This document shows positions 1-8,244 of a DNA stretch of 43,266 nt, in pieces. The DNA lies in assembly GCA_002348385.1 (NCBI GenBank), contig DEBD01000025.1, forward strand, positions 22,594 to 65,859. The letters run 5' to 3'. This stretch comes from Gammaproteobacteria bacterium UBA2965. Its GTDB lineage: Bacteria > Pseudomonadota > Gammaproteobacteria > Pseudomonadales > Azotimanducaceae. Positions within the stretch are counted from its first letter, which is position 1, and each line of letters starts with the position of its first letter. The translations under genes and the position numbers were made by a program. The notes under the pieces are model-generated. The model worked only from the letters and a program-made list of their open reading frames with translations. It was not told the DNA's origin and ran no database searches.

Positions 1-24
1 AGGCGCACAAAAAGGCGCACAAAA
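1..24. repeat. tandem 12-13 base direct repeat before the first gene
   Basis: The unit aggcgcacaaaa occurs twice in a row, separated by a single extra a (1-12 and 13/14-24). It sits directly upstream of the ggggag ribosome binding site of the dioxygenase gene starting at 36. It touches the window edge, so more copies may lie to the left. It could be a regulator half-site pair or a small local duplication; nothing in the window decides this. Confidence 0.55.
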
Positions 25-35
25 GGGGAGTCGGT

Positions 36-944
36 ATGTCCAGCCAGCTTTTGAGGGCGATCACCCAGCAGGAGATCGAAGCGTTTCACCGCGATGGTGC
101 CGTGCTGATCAAGGGCGTGCTGCCCGAACAGTGGCTGGAGAAGCTGCGCCAGGGCATGGAGTACGCCAACGATAATCCGGACGGTATGTCAGGTGGCATG
201 GAGGCCGTGCTGCGCATAGATCAGTTTCCCGCGGACCGGGCACCTGACCTGGCTGATGTGATTCGCTCGTCTCCCATCGCCGAAGTGGTGGGTACCGCGC
301 TGGGGACCCCTGTGCGGTTCTACATGGACCAGATGTTCTACAAGCCAGCGGGCACGATCTTTCCGACGCCCTGGCACCAGGACACCTGTTACTACAACGT
401 GGATGGCCACGATCTCATTCGCGCGTGGGTGTGTGTGGATCCGGTGCCGCGCGGCGCGAGCCTGGAGGTGGTGCGCGGGTCGCATCGATGGAATGTGACG
501 TATCGACCAGTGGTGGGTCGCCAGCCGGAAGACGATCCGGAAGGGTATGCCCAAGCGGAGGCTGCTTTTGAGGCGGGCGAGCCCGTGATCGGGCCCGAAA
601 GCCACGGGCAATGGTCATACGCGGACGGGTTCCTCGACCCGGAACTGCCGCTCACGCCGGATATCGAGGGGAATAAGGAATCGTTCGATGTCCTTGGTTG
701 GGACTACGAGCCCGGTGACGTGCTGCTGTTCCACGGACACATCCTGCACGGGGCAACCGGCGGTATCGAACTGCCGCACCCGCGGCGAGCCCATGCTTCC
801 ATGTGGGCGGGCCCGGACATCCACTATGTGCACCGCAAGGGTCAGGTGGTGCCTGATCCGGCGGCCCTGTATCCATTGAAACCCAAAACGGGCCAGCCCC
901 TGGCGGATTTCCCCGAGGTCTTCCCCGTGGCGTGGTCTCCATAA
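36..944 (+). CDS. phytanoyl-CoA dioxygenase (PhyH) family Fe(II)/2-oxoglutarate oxygenase
   Basis: A 302-residue protein of the PhyH family of non-haem iron, 2-oxoglutarate-dependent hydroxylases. The iron-binding facial triad is visible as WHQD (His114, Asp116) plus a distal His around 238 in FHGHILHGA; Arg250/Arg251 in PHPRRAHASMW fits the 2-oxoglutarate carboxylate contact. Length is normal for the family (about 270-320). The ATG at 36 follows a clear ggggag ribosome binding site five bases away. It is probably co-transcribed with the Rieske oxygenase 57 bases downstream, so two different oxygen-activating enzymes sit together. Bacterial PhyH-family members act on very diverse substrates, so phytanoyl-CoA itself should not be assumed. 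Family assignment is firm; the substrate is unknown. The reaction would be cytoplasmic, as no signal peptide is seen. Confidence 0.9.
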   Translation: MSSQLLRAITQQEIEAFHRDGAVLIKGVLPEQWLEKLRQGMEYANDNPDGMSGGMEAVLRIDQFPADRAPDLADVIRSSPIAEVVGTALGTPVRFYMDQMFYKPAGTIFPTPWHQDTCYYNVDGHDLIRAWVCVDPVPRGASLEVVRGSHRWNVTYRPVVGRQPEDDPEGYAQAEAAFEAGEPVIGPESHGQWSYADGFLDPELPLTPDIEGNKESFDVLGWDYEPGDVLLFHGHILHGATGGIELPHPRRAHASMWAGPDIHYVHRKGQVVPDPAALYPLKPKTGQPLADFPEVFPVAWSP

Positions 945-1001
945 GCGGCACCAACAACGCAAGCGATTGAGAGAACAAAAGCACTACGAGGGTTATGCGC
1001 A

Positions 1002-2174
1002 ATGAGTAGAGAACGTTTGATAGAGATGACCCGGCACGCCATAGGGCACGCGCAAGCGGGAACCATCGACCAGGAGCCGGATGTAATGAAGATTCCGGCG
1101 GCCAACTACTACGACCCGGATCGCTTTGACATCGAGGTGAAGCAGATCTTCCGGCGCATGCCTCTGGTGCTGGCGCCCACGGCGGAGCTGCCTAACCCAG
1201 GTGATTACAAGGCCATGGATGCCGCCGGCATGCCGGTGTTGTTGTGCCGGGACCGCGACGGGGAGGTGCGTGCATTCATCAACAGCTGCAGCCACCGTGG
1301 TACCGCCGTAGCCTTGGACGGCACCGGCAACACAAGCCGTTTCATCTGCCCCTATCATGGCTGGACGTTCAGCCAGCAAGGCAAGCTGCTGGGTATCGCC
1401 TCGCAGGAAGATTTCGGCGATATCGACAAGACCGCCTACGGGCTCACGCCGCTGCCGGTGAAGGAGCAGGCAGGCATCATCTGGGGCGTGCTGGACCCGA
1501 ACAGTGAGCTGGACATCACCAGGTTTCTTTCTGGCTACGATGAAATGCTGGGCAACTTCGGTTTCAAGAGCTGGCACCTTTTCGAGACCCGCACCGTGCG
1601 AGGCCCTAACTGGAAGATCGCCTACGACGGCTACATGGATCTTTACCATCTGCCGGTGCTGCACCGCGAGTCGTTCGGTGCCGGCGGCTCCAATCAGGCG
1701 CTTTACTACGCCTGGGGTCCGCATCAGCGGGTGATCTCACCGTCGCGCTATGCGCACCTGGTTGACAAGCCGGAAACTGAGTGGCCCACCGCCGATCTCA
1801 TGGTAGGCGTGTGGACGATATTCCCCCATGTATCCATCGCCTCTTTCTACGGAGGTGGGCGCAGTGTGATGCTCTCGCAGCTGTTTCCGGGAGAGAAGCC
1901 TGGCGAGTCGTTTACCACCCAGTATTACCTCATGGAAAATGAGCCGGACGAGGACCAGGCACGAGAAGCGCACGAGCAGTTCAAGCTTCTGGAGTACGTG
2001 GTGGAAGTAGAGGATTACGGCACCGGGCTGCGTCAGCAGAAAGCACTTGAGGCCGGAGGGCGGGATCATGTGCTGTTCGGTCGCAACGAAGGGGGCGGCC
2101 ACCGCTTTCACGGCTGGGTCGATCGGTTGATCGACGCCGATGACAAGGAGCTGAATGGCCTTTTTGTGGGCTAG
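1002..2174 (+). CDS. Rieske non-haem iron oxygenase, alpha (catalytic) subunit
   Basis: This 390-residue protein has the ring-hydroxylating oxygenase layout. The N-terminal Rieske [2Fe-2S] site is Cys96-x-His98 and Cys116-x2-His119 (CSH and CPYH). It is followed by the mononuclear iron site DLYHLPVLH, with Asp213, His216 and His221. The C-terminal domain contains VEVEDYG, which is where these enzymes usually carry the electron-transfer and iron-ligand acidic residues. The length is slightly short of the common 420-460. No beta subunit, ferredoxin or reductase is adjacent, so it must borrow electrons from elsewhere, or belongs to the alpha-only (homotrimeric) groups that demethylate or hydroxylate non-aromatic substrates. 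It lies 57 bases after the PhyH-family gene on the same strand and is followed by an intrinsic-terminator-like hairpin. The exact substrate is not readable. Confidence 0.9.
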   Translation: MSRERLIEMTRHAIGHAQAGTIDQEPDVMKIPAANYYDPDRFDIEVKQIFRRMPLVLAPTAELPNPGDYKAMDAAGMPVLLCRDRDGEVRAFINSCSHRGTAVALDGTGNTSRFICPYHGWTFSQQGKLLGIASQEDFGDIDKTAYGLTPLPVKEQAGIIWGVLDPNSELDITRFLSGYDEMLGNFGFKSWHLFETRTVRGPNWKIAYDGYMDLYHLPVLHRESFGAGGSNQALYYAWGPHQRVISPSRYAHLVDKPETEWPTADLMVGVWTIFPHVSIASFYGGGRSVMLSQLFPGEKPGESFTTQYYLMENEPDEDQAREAHEQFKLLEYVVEVEDYGTGLRQQKALEAGGRDHVLFGRNEGGGHRFHGWVDRLIDADDKELNGLFVG

Positions 2175-2245
2175 GACTCGGCCTTGTTGCTGCTGTTGGG
2201 TTGCCGCGCAAGCACTGAGCTGAGTTAGCTTTTGATTGGCAGCAC

Positions 2246-2276
2246 AAAAAAAGGGGCATACGAGATGCCCCCTTTT
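2246..2276. terminator. bidirectional rho-independent terminator between convergent genes
   Basis: A stem ggggcat/atgcccc (2253-2259 with 2265-2271, loop of 5) is extended by an A-run on the left (2246-2252) and a T-run on the right (2273-2276), with one bulged c at 2272. It lies between the Rieske gene stop (2174) and the TonB receptor stop (2294). The longer run reads as U in the minus-strand transcript, so termination should be strongest for the receptor gene. Confidence 0.8.
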
Positions 2277-2293
2277 GCCCGTCTAGCAGGTCG

Positions 2294-4621
2294 CTAGATG
2301 TTCCAACCGAACTCGACTCCCCAAAGCCGCGGTGGGCTTACATTGCGGTAGTCGAACAGGGGCGGAACGATGGTGCGGCTCAAAACGTAGATCTCATTGG
2401 TGAGGTTAGTGCCGTACACGCTGATGCGATAACGCTCGCCGGGCGACTCGTAGCTGATGCTGGCGTTGAGCAGTTCCACGGAGTCGCGGAGGCTCAGCTC
2501 ACCGATATCGGTGTGCGTATCGTCCACGTACGAGTAGTTGGCGTTCAGCGTCAACAGGCCGCCATTGCCCAACGGGTGCTCATAGGTCGCACCGATGGTC
2601 ATGCTCAGATCCGAAGCCAGCTGAAATGCCAGATCGGAGTTGTCGGTGTCGACAATGTAGGCCGTGCCGGTACCGCTTGGGAAACCGACCACTTCGCCAC
2701 CGCAGTCTGAGACCGGAACGGTGGTTTCGATTGATGCACCATTAATGTCGGCGCAGAAGTCGTCATAGCCGGCATCCAGAATCCCCATGGTGAAGTCCAG
2801 GCGCAGGTTTTCGGTAACGAAGGCGGTGATTTCCAGCTCGATGCCTTTCATTTCGGCGTCAGCCGCGTTGTCCGTCACGGTTTCCTGGGGGTTGGTGGCT
2901 CCAGGAGGCAGCGGAACGATGCGACCGCGCTGCAATCCCTCTACCTGGGTGAGGAAAGCGGCAATGTTGGCTCGTACCCGGTTGTCGAACAGGTCGGACT
3001 TGATGCCGATCTCGTAGCCATCCACCTTCTCGGGCCCGAAAGGCCGCGCGCAGGTGGCGGTCTGGCCGCAGCGACCGTTGAAGCCGCCACTCTTGAAGCC
3101 CTTCTGGTAGGAAGCGTAGGCCATCACGTCGTCATTGATCTGATACTTGACGGCGAACTTCGGCCCGGCGTTATCCCAGGATTGGGAGTAGTCCTGGCGC
3201 GCGCCTGGCGTGCCGACGCCGAAGGTTTGTTGGAAGAAGTCCTTCTTCTCGTCGGTATAACGGGCACCAGCGGTAAGCGTCAGCTGGTCCGTGACGTGGA
3301 AATTCACTTCGCCGAATATCGACCAGGCCTCGTGCTCCTGCCCGGTGATACTGATCAGCGGGATCACGAATGCGTTGGGGTTGGGCGGGGACAGGCGGTC
3401 CGAGCCGATACCCGTGCGGCGCTCCAGGTCGTATTCCTGCTTGAAGAAGAACACGCCGCCGACGAAATCGAAACGCTCGAAGGCGGTTGAGAGGAACTTC
3501 AACTCGGTGGAAAACTGCTCGTGAGGCTGGCGGCGATCCACCAGGAACATGTCGTAGGCGCCTACGGCGTCCGCGTCGTACACCCAGGTTTCCTCGGTGT
3601 CGCGGATATTGGATAGCAGGGTAAAGGTACCCATAGGCACGTCCCAGTTCAGCTCACCCGTTATGGAGTAGATCTCGATGTCTACGAATCCCGGGTCCGT
3701 CACATCGGCGTCGTAGTCGTCGCTCTTGGAGTCCAGCTCGTCGAACGGCGTGCCGCAGTAACCGTGGTTGCTGCATAGCGATCGTGCGGGGCCGGAGTAG
3801 TTCTTTTGCGGGCGAATGTCCGACTTGTCGCGATGGAACTCACCGATGAGGGTCAGGTCCACGGTGTCGCTGAATATGAAATGCAGAGTGGGTCGAATCG
3901 TCAGCTTGTCGTCTTTGCCGATGTCGCGAGGCGAGCTGTTGGCAGTTTCCTGACTGTTGTACCAACCGGAGCTGTTCAGCGAATAGGCAGCAATTCTGGC
4001 GTTCAGCCGCCCGTCGATAATGGGCACGTTCACTGCGCCACGAAAGTCCTTTCGGCCGTAGTCGCCGATGGTGACCTTGCCCGACGTCTCGAACTCGTCC
4101 ACCGGACGCTTGGTCCGCAGCTGGATGGCGCCGGCCGTGGTGTTGCGTCCGAACAGCGTGCCCTGAGGACCGCGCAGAATTTCCAGAGATTCCACGTCGA
4201 ACATATCCAGATTGTTCATGGTGGGGCGCGCGTAATACACGCCGTTGACCATGGTGGCCACCGGTGGATCGAAGGTGGAGTCCACGTCAGTGAGCGTGTA
4301 ACCGCGAATGGACGGAGTCGCCTGGGTGGAAAGCAGACCTCGGTTGATGCTGACGTTCGGCGCCAAAAACGGCATGGAGCCGATGTCGGAAGAGAACGTC
4401 ATATCGATTTGCCGAGCCGTGATCACGGTGGAGGCAACCGGGGTTTCCTGCAGCGGCTCCTCGCGCCGGGTTGCCGTACTGATGACTTCCTCGACGTAGC
4501 CTGAGCTCTGATCGGTTGCTTCGTGATCGTCGCTCCATGCGGGCGCTGTCCACATCAGGGTGGCCAGTACCGGTAGCGCGAGCAGTCTGCTCGCGAGGGT
4601 TTTCAGAGTGGTTAATGGCAT
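2294..4621 (-). CDS. TonB-dependent outer-membrane receptor
   Basis: A 775-residue TonB-dependent receptor. The N-terminus is a Sec signal peptide (basic start, hydrophobic run to about residue 30, ending APAWSDD), followed by a TonB-box-like EEVISTATRRE. The plug domain contains the family hallmarks SIRGY, ESLEILRGPQGTLFGRNT and GAIQL. The remainder is alternating aromatic beta-strand sequence typical of the 22-stranded barrel. The ATG is preceded by ggagag at good spacing. This class in marine and environmental proteobacteria imports large or scarce molecules other than siderophores as often as iron complexes. The divergent LysR gene and the neighbouring oxygenases suggest uptake of a catabolic substrate rather than iron; that part is inference. 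No FecI/FecR-type extension is seen at the N-terminus. Confidence 0.93.
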   Translation of the reverse strand: MPLTTLKTLASRLLALPVLATLMWTAPAWSDDHEATDQSSGYVEEVISTATRREEPLQETPVASTVITARQIDMTFSSDIGSMPFLAPNVSINRGLLSTQATPSIRGYTLTDVDSTFDPPVATMVNGVYYARPTMNNLDMFDVESLEILRGPQGTLFGRNTTAGAIQLRTKRPVDEFETSGKVTIGDYGRKDFRGAVNVPIIDGRLNARIAAYSLNSSGWYNSQETANSSPRDIGKDDKLTIRPTLHFIFSDTVDLTLIGEFHRDKSDIRPQKNYSGPARSLCSNHGYCGTPFDELDSKSDDYDADVTDPGFVDIEIYSITGELNWDVPMGTFTLLSNIRDTEETWVYDADAVGAYDMFLVDRRQPHEQFSTELKFLSTAFERFDFVGGVFFFKQEYDLERRTGIGSDRLSPPNPNAFVIPLISITGQEHEAWSIFGEVNFHVTDQLTLTAGARYTDEKKDFFQQTFGVGTPGARQDYSQSWDNAGPKFAVKYQINDDVMAYASYQKGFKSGGFNGRCGQTATCARPFGPEKVDGYEIGIKSDLFDNRVRANIAAFLTQVEGLQRGRIVPLPPGATNPQETVTDNAADAEMKGIELEITAFVTENLRLDFTMGILDAGYDDFCADINGASIETTVPVSDCGGEVVGFPSGTGTAYIVDTDNSDLAFQLASDLSMTIGATYEHPLGNGGLLTLNANYSYVDDTHTDIGELSLRDSVELLNASISYESPGERYRISVYGTNLTNEIYVLSRTIVPPLFDYRNVSPPRLWGVEFGWNI

Positions 4622-4804
4622 CTATTTCTCTCCAATAGCAAATGTGCCGCTTCCTCCTGTTATTAATGCGGGGGGAAGATGTGGCAATGGTAACGATTTG
4701 GCGCTAAGCTGCAAGAAAAAAGTGTTATAAATCAGTCACTTATAATTTCATCGAATGCATATAATAAGATTTATTAGTTTTCCTAATTATTACGAACGCT
4801 AATC
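4622..4804. promoter_or_regulatory. divergent promoter/operator region between TonB receptor and LysR gene
   Basis: This 183-base gap is clearly more AT-rich than its surroundings, especially from 4710 to 4800. It contains two inverted repeats: aagtg (4720-4724) with cactt (4737-4741), which also has ttataa at 4725-4730 and again at 4740-4745; and the perfect taataa-gat-ttatta at 4762-4776. LysR-type regulators bind interrupted dyads between their own gene and a divergent target, so these are candidate operator sites for the regulator starting at 4805. Exact -35/-10 boxes cannot be assigned with confidence. Confidence 0.6.
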
Positions 4805-5761
4805 ATGGCTGATCACCTGACTAATATGCTGCCCACGCTGCACAGCGAGCTGACGCTCAACGAGTTGCGTCACGTGCTGCTCCTGCACCGTACGTTGAGC
4901 TTCAATCGTGCCGCCGAACAGGCCGGGGTGTCCCAATCTGCTTTGAGCCAGTCGATCAGTCGTATCGAGCAGCGATTGGGCGTGGTGCTTTTCAATCGCA
5001 CGCGACGCAATGTGACGGCCACCACCTTCGCCGATGTCATCGCCGAGCGCGCTGAGTCGGTGCTCAACGCCTTGGAAGAAATGGACTCGCGCATCGGAGC
5101 CATGCGCGAAACACAAGAGGGCAGCGTGCGCTTTGGCATGGGTCTGGTGCCGGCGGCCATGTTGCTTAATGATGCTATGGCCGCTTTTCGGGCTGGTCAC
5201 CCACGCATCAAGGTGAAGGCCATTGTGGATTATCCCGATGAGATCCTGAGCCGGGCCGTGGCCGGAGACATCGAATTCATGGTGGCCGCCGATCTGGCGC
5301 AGATCCGCGATTACAGCTCGGAGCACGAGCGGCTGTTCGAATTTCGCAACGAGTTGATCTGCCGCCCCGGGCATCCGCTCACGGAGCTCAACGTCATCAG
5401 CTTTCGCGATCTCATGCGTTACCCGGCCGTGAGCTTTCCTAACCGCTTTATGAAAACGCGCATGCTCAATCTCATGGAGACCAGCGAGGAAATTGATCTA
5501 CTGCACCGCAACTACCCGGCCGTGGAGACTCAGCAACCGGCTGACCTGGCGAATTTGGTTGCCACCACCGATTTCGTGATGTACGTGCCGAACGTTACCC
5601 TTCGCGACTGGGTGAGCTCAGGAAGGCTGGTAACGCGCCGGATCGATGACCTGGATTCATCGATGGGAGTGGACCTGGTATGGCGTCAGGGAGTCAGCTT
5701 GTCGCCGGCGGCCGAAGAGATGATGAACATTCTGCGGAACCTATCCGCAGCACTAGACTAG
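4805..5761 (+). CDS. LysR-family transcriptional regulator
   Basis: A 318-residue LysR-type regulator. The winged helix-turn-helix spans about residues 18-78; its recognition region reads FNRAAEQAGVSQSALSQSI, followed by the family-typical RIEQRLGVVLFNR. The rest is a periplasmic-binding-protein-like effector domain. The start is uncertain: the ATG at 4805 has no clear Shine-Dalgarno sequence, and an in-frame ATG at 4826 is an alternative that would remove seven residues. It is divergent from the TonB receptor and is followed 19 bases later by the DUF3604 gene, so it plausibly controls one or both. The effector is unknown. Confidence 0.93.
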   Translation: MADHLTNMLPTLHSELTLNELRHVLLLHRTLSFNRAAEQAGVSQSALSQSISRIEQRLGVVLFNRTRRNVTATTFADVIAERAESVLNALEEMDSRIGAMRETQEGSVRFGMGLVPAAMLLNDAMAAFRAGHPRIKVKAIVDYPDEILSRAVAGDIEFMVAADLAQIRDYSSEHERLFEFRNELICRPGHPLTELNVISFRDLMRYPAVSFPNRFMKTRMLNLMETSEEIDLLHRNYPAVETQQPADLANLVATTDFVMYVPNVTLRDWVSSGRLVTRRIDDLDSSMGVDLVWRQGVSLSPAAEEMMNILRNLSAALD

Positions 5762-5780
5762 CATTGGAGATACGTAGCAC

Positions 5781-7622
5781 ATGGATAACTTCCGTCGCAT
5801 AGGAATCTTGTTGTGGGGATTTGCGCTCCAGGGCGCGGCGATGGCGGCGGAATACTCCGCGCCCGTCGATCAGAACTACCCCAAGAACGTTTATTGGGGT
5901 GACACCCACCTGCACACGCGCAACTCGCCGGATGCCTACTCCATGGGCAACATGAACCTGACGCCGGCTGACGCCTACCGCTTTGCCCGCGGGCAGGAAA
6001 TAGTGGCGCACAATGGCATGCGCGTGCAGTTGCGGCGGCCGTTGGATTTTCTGGTGGTGTCCGACCACGCGGAGTACATCGGCGCCATGTACCGGTTCTA
6101 CGTCAACGACCCCATCGTGGTGAACACTGATACCGGTCGGATGTGGCAAGGTTTCACGGAGCAGGGCCGTCCCGACCTCGTTTACGGCAGTTTTGTCGAC
6201 AGCATGCAGGATCCGGAAAACAACCCGGTGCTTCCCAGGCCGGCTCGGATGCGTATCTGGGAAGACGTCGTTCAAACGTCAGACGAGTTCAACGACCCGG
6301 GCCGGTTCACAGCTCTGACCGGATACGAGTGGACTTCCATGATCAACGGGAACAATCTGCACCGGGTCGTGGTGTATAAGGATGGCGCTGATAAGGTGGC
6401 GCAGCTACCTCCGTTCTCGGGGCAGGACAGTCTAGATCCCCGGGAGCTTTGGAAGGCCCTTGCCGACTACGAGCAAGCGACCGGTGGCGAGGTCATGGCC
6501 ATTGCCCACAACGGTAATCTTTCCAACGGCATGATGTTTCCTGACAAATCGGTGGACGGAAAGCCAATCGACCGCGCGTACGCGGAGCTCAGATCCCGCT
6601 GGGAACCTATTTATGAGGTCACCCAGGTGAAGGGCGACGGCGAAGCACATCCTACGCTCTCGCCCAACGACGAGTTCGCCGATTTCGAGAACTGGGATTG
6701 GGACAACATCGGCCGCAGCGAGCTGAAGGAAGACTGGATGCTCCCCCACGAATACGCACGGGGAGCGCTGAAGCTGGGGCTTAAGTTCGAAGAGGAGTTG
6801 GGGGTAAATCCCTTCAAGTTCGGAATGATCGGCAGTACGGACGGTCACAATACCGTTTCCACCACCGAGGAAGACAACTTCTTCGGCAAGTTTCCAGAAT
6901 CCGAGCCGGGCCCGGCCCGATTGGAAAATGCCATGGCGCTGGACCGCCTTTGGAAGAACTGGAACATCGTGGCATCTGGCTATGCGGCGATATGGTCTCG
7001 CGAGAACACTCGAGAAGCTCTGTTCGATGCCATGAAGCGGCGCGAGGTTTATGCCACCACCGGTTCGCGCATCATGGTGCGCTTCTTTGGCGGCTGGGAG
7101 TATGAGGCCGGCGACCTCGAGCGTCCCGCCTGGCTGGATGTGGCCTACGGAAAAGGGGTGCCGATGGGGGGAGACCTGACCAACGCCCCGCGACGGCGCG
7201 CGCCCTCATTTATAGTGGCGGCTGCCAAGGATCCGGACGGTGCAAATCTGGATCGCGTGCAGGTGGTCAAGGGTTGGCTGGAGCGCGATGGCTCGCTGGG
7301 TGAGAAGGTTTACGACGTGGCATGGTCTGGCGATCGTCAGGCCGACCCGGAGACTGGCAAGCTGCCGCCCGTGGGCAGCACGGTAGATCTGGAGACGGCC
7401 AGCTATACCAACGCCATCGGTGCCGCCGAGCTGGCGGCGGTTTGGGAAGACCCGGATTTCGATCCCAAGCAGCGCGCCTTCTACTACGTGCGGGTGCTGG
7501 AAATTCCGCGCCCCCGTTGGACGGCATACGATCAGGTGTTCTTTCAGCTCGACCTGCCCGACGAAATTCCTCTGGTGATTCAGGATCGTGCGTATACTTC
7601 GCCGATTTGGTACACGCCATAG
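5781..7622 (+). CDS. exported DUF3604 protein with PHP-like metal site
   Basis: A 613-residue protein with an N-terminal signal peptide (hydrophobic residues 7-22, probable cut near AMA/A), so it acts in the periplasm or outside. It matches the DUF3604 family, an uncharacterised group related to PHP-type metallophosphoesterases. Candidate metal ligands are WGDTHLHT (Asp41, His43, His45), VSDHAEY (Asp95, His96), AHNGN (His near 237) and STDGHN (Asp354, His356). This HxH...DH...H...DxH order is what a multinuclear metal hydrolase would need. Length agrees with full family members. It follows the LysR gene by 19 bases, with a ggaga ribosome site, and precedes the flavin split-barrel gene by 14 bases, so the three probably form one transcript. 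The substrate is unknown; phosphoesters are only the default guess. Confidence 0.85.
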   Translation: MDNFRRIGILLWGFALQGAAMAAEYSAPVDQNYPKNVYWGDTHLHTRNSPDAYSMGNMNLTPADAYRFARGQEIVAHNGMRVQLRRPLDFLVVSDHAEYIGAMYRFYVNDPIVVNTDTGRMWQGFTEQGRPDLVYGSFVDSMQDPENNPVLPRPARMRIWEDVVQTSDEFNDPGRFTALTGYEWTSMINGNNLHRVVVYKDGADKVAQLPPFSGQDSLDPRELWKALADYEQATGGEVMAIAHNGNLSNGMMFPDKSVDGKPIDRAYAELRSRWEPIYEVTQVKGDGEAHPTLSPNDEFADFENWDWDNIGRSELKEDWMLPHEYARGALKLGLKFEEELGVNPFKFGMIGSTDGHNTVSTTEEDNFFGKFPESEPGPARLENAMALDRLWKNWNIVASGYAAIWSRENTREALFDAMKRREVYATTGSRIMVRFFGGWEYEAGDLERPAWLDVAYGKGVPMGGDLTNAPRRRAPSFIVAAAKDPDGANLDRVQVVKGWLERDGSLGEKVYDVAWSGDRQADPETGKLPPVGSTVDLETASYTNAIGAAELAAVWEDPDFDPKQRAFYYVRVLEIPRPRWTAYDQVFFQLDLPDEIPLVIQDRAYTSPIWYTP

Positions 7623-7636
7623 CCGCAGGAGCAGGA

Positions 7637-8179
7637 ATGACCGACCAGGCCGTCAACTACGATGATGTAAAGCAGTATCGACTGGACCCCGAACGCGAGC
7701 AGGAGTTGGTCAATACGGCCGGTGAGTGTGTATTCATCTGGGCTAACAAGTCCGGTCACCCCATCGGTGTCATTACCGCCTACGTGCCGGTGGACGGCAA
7801 GATCTGGATGACGGCCACCCGGGAGCGTGTGCGCATAAAGGCCATCGCGCGGGATGGCCGCTCGTCGGTGGTCATGACCAGCAAGGGCACGCCCATGGGT
7901 GGCGGCAAGACGGTGACCTACAAAGGGCACACGGTGATACACGACGACGCTGAGACCAAGTTGTGGATGTACAACCTGCTGGCCGCGGGTATGGCCATGT
8001 CGCAAGACGAGGGCAACGCGTTCACCAAGGGCCTCAATCCGGAGCTTTTCGTGAAGTTTCTCGATACGCCCGAGCGCGTGGTATTGGAGTTCACGCCGGA
8101 GATGTCGATCCCCTTCGACGGAGACAAGATGGCGGCGGGGACCGCGGCCGCTTACGCTCAGTTCGCCGCGGAGTCCTAG
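7637..8179 (+). CDS. pyridoxamine-5'-phosphate-oxidase-like flavin split-barrel protein
   Basis: A 180-residue protein with the sequence pattern of the FMN/F420-binding split beta-barrel superfamily (strand-rich N-terminal half; the segment around TATRERVRIKAIARDGRSSVV resembles the flavin-phosphate-binding strand and turn). The start at 7637 is set by aggagcagga immediately before the ATG; a longer in-frame reading back to 7322 lies entirely over the DUF3604 gene and is rejected. It is the last gene of the LysR-DUF3604 unit and is followed by a strong terminator. Members of this superfamily reduce or oxidise small organic molecules, or simply bind flavin. No substrate can be named. Confidence 0.72.
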   Translation: MTDQAVNYDDVKQYRLDPEREQELVNTAGECVFIWANKSGHPIGVITAYVPVDGKIWMTATRERVRIKAIARDGRSSVVMTSKGTPMGGGKTVTYKGHTVIHDDAETKLWMYNLLAAGMAMSQDEGNAFTKGLNPELFVKFLDTPERVVLEFTPEMSIPFDGDKMAAGTAAAYAQFAAES

Positions 8180-8192
8180 CAAGCAGGTGCCC

Positions 8193-8224
8193 AAAAAAAG
8201 AGCCGGCATCAGCCGGCTCTTTTG
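8193..8224. terminator. strong bidirectional rho-independent terminator
   Basis: A perfect 8-bp stem gagccggc/gccggctc (8200-8207 with 8212-8219) has a loop of atca. It is flanked by seven A on the left (8193-8199) and four T on the right (8220-8223), which extend the pairing. It lies between the convergent split-barrel gene (+, ends 8179) and the aldehyde dehydrogenase gene (-, ends 8245) and can serve both. Confidence 0.9.
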
Positions 8225-8244
8225 TATCGATTGGCCGGGCTCTA

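Noticed and set aside
1..24. Start of a CRISPR array suggested by the direct repeat
   Set aside because: The units are 12 bases and adjacent with no spacer; nothing else array-like occurs.
7322..7636. In-frame extension of the split-barrel protein into the DUF3604 gene
   Set aside because: It overlaps a conserved coding region in another frame, and an aggagcagga site sits directly before the ATG at 7637.
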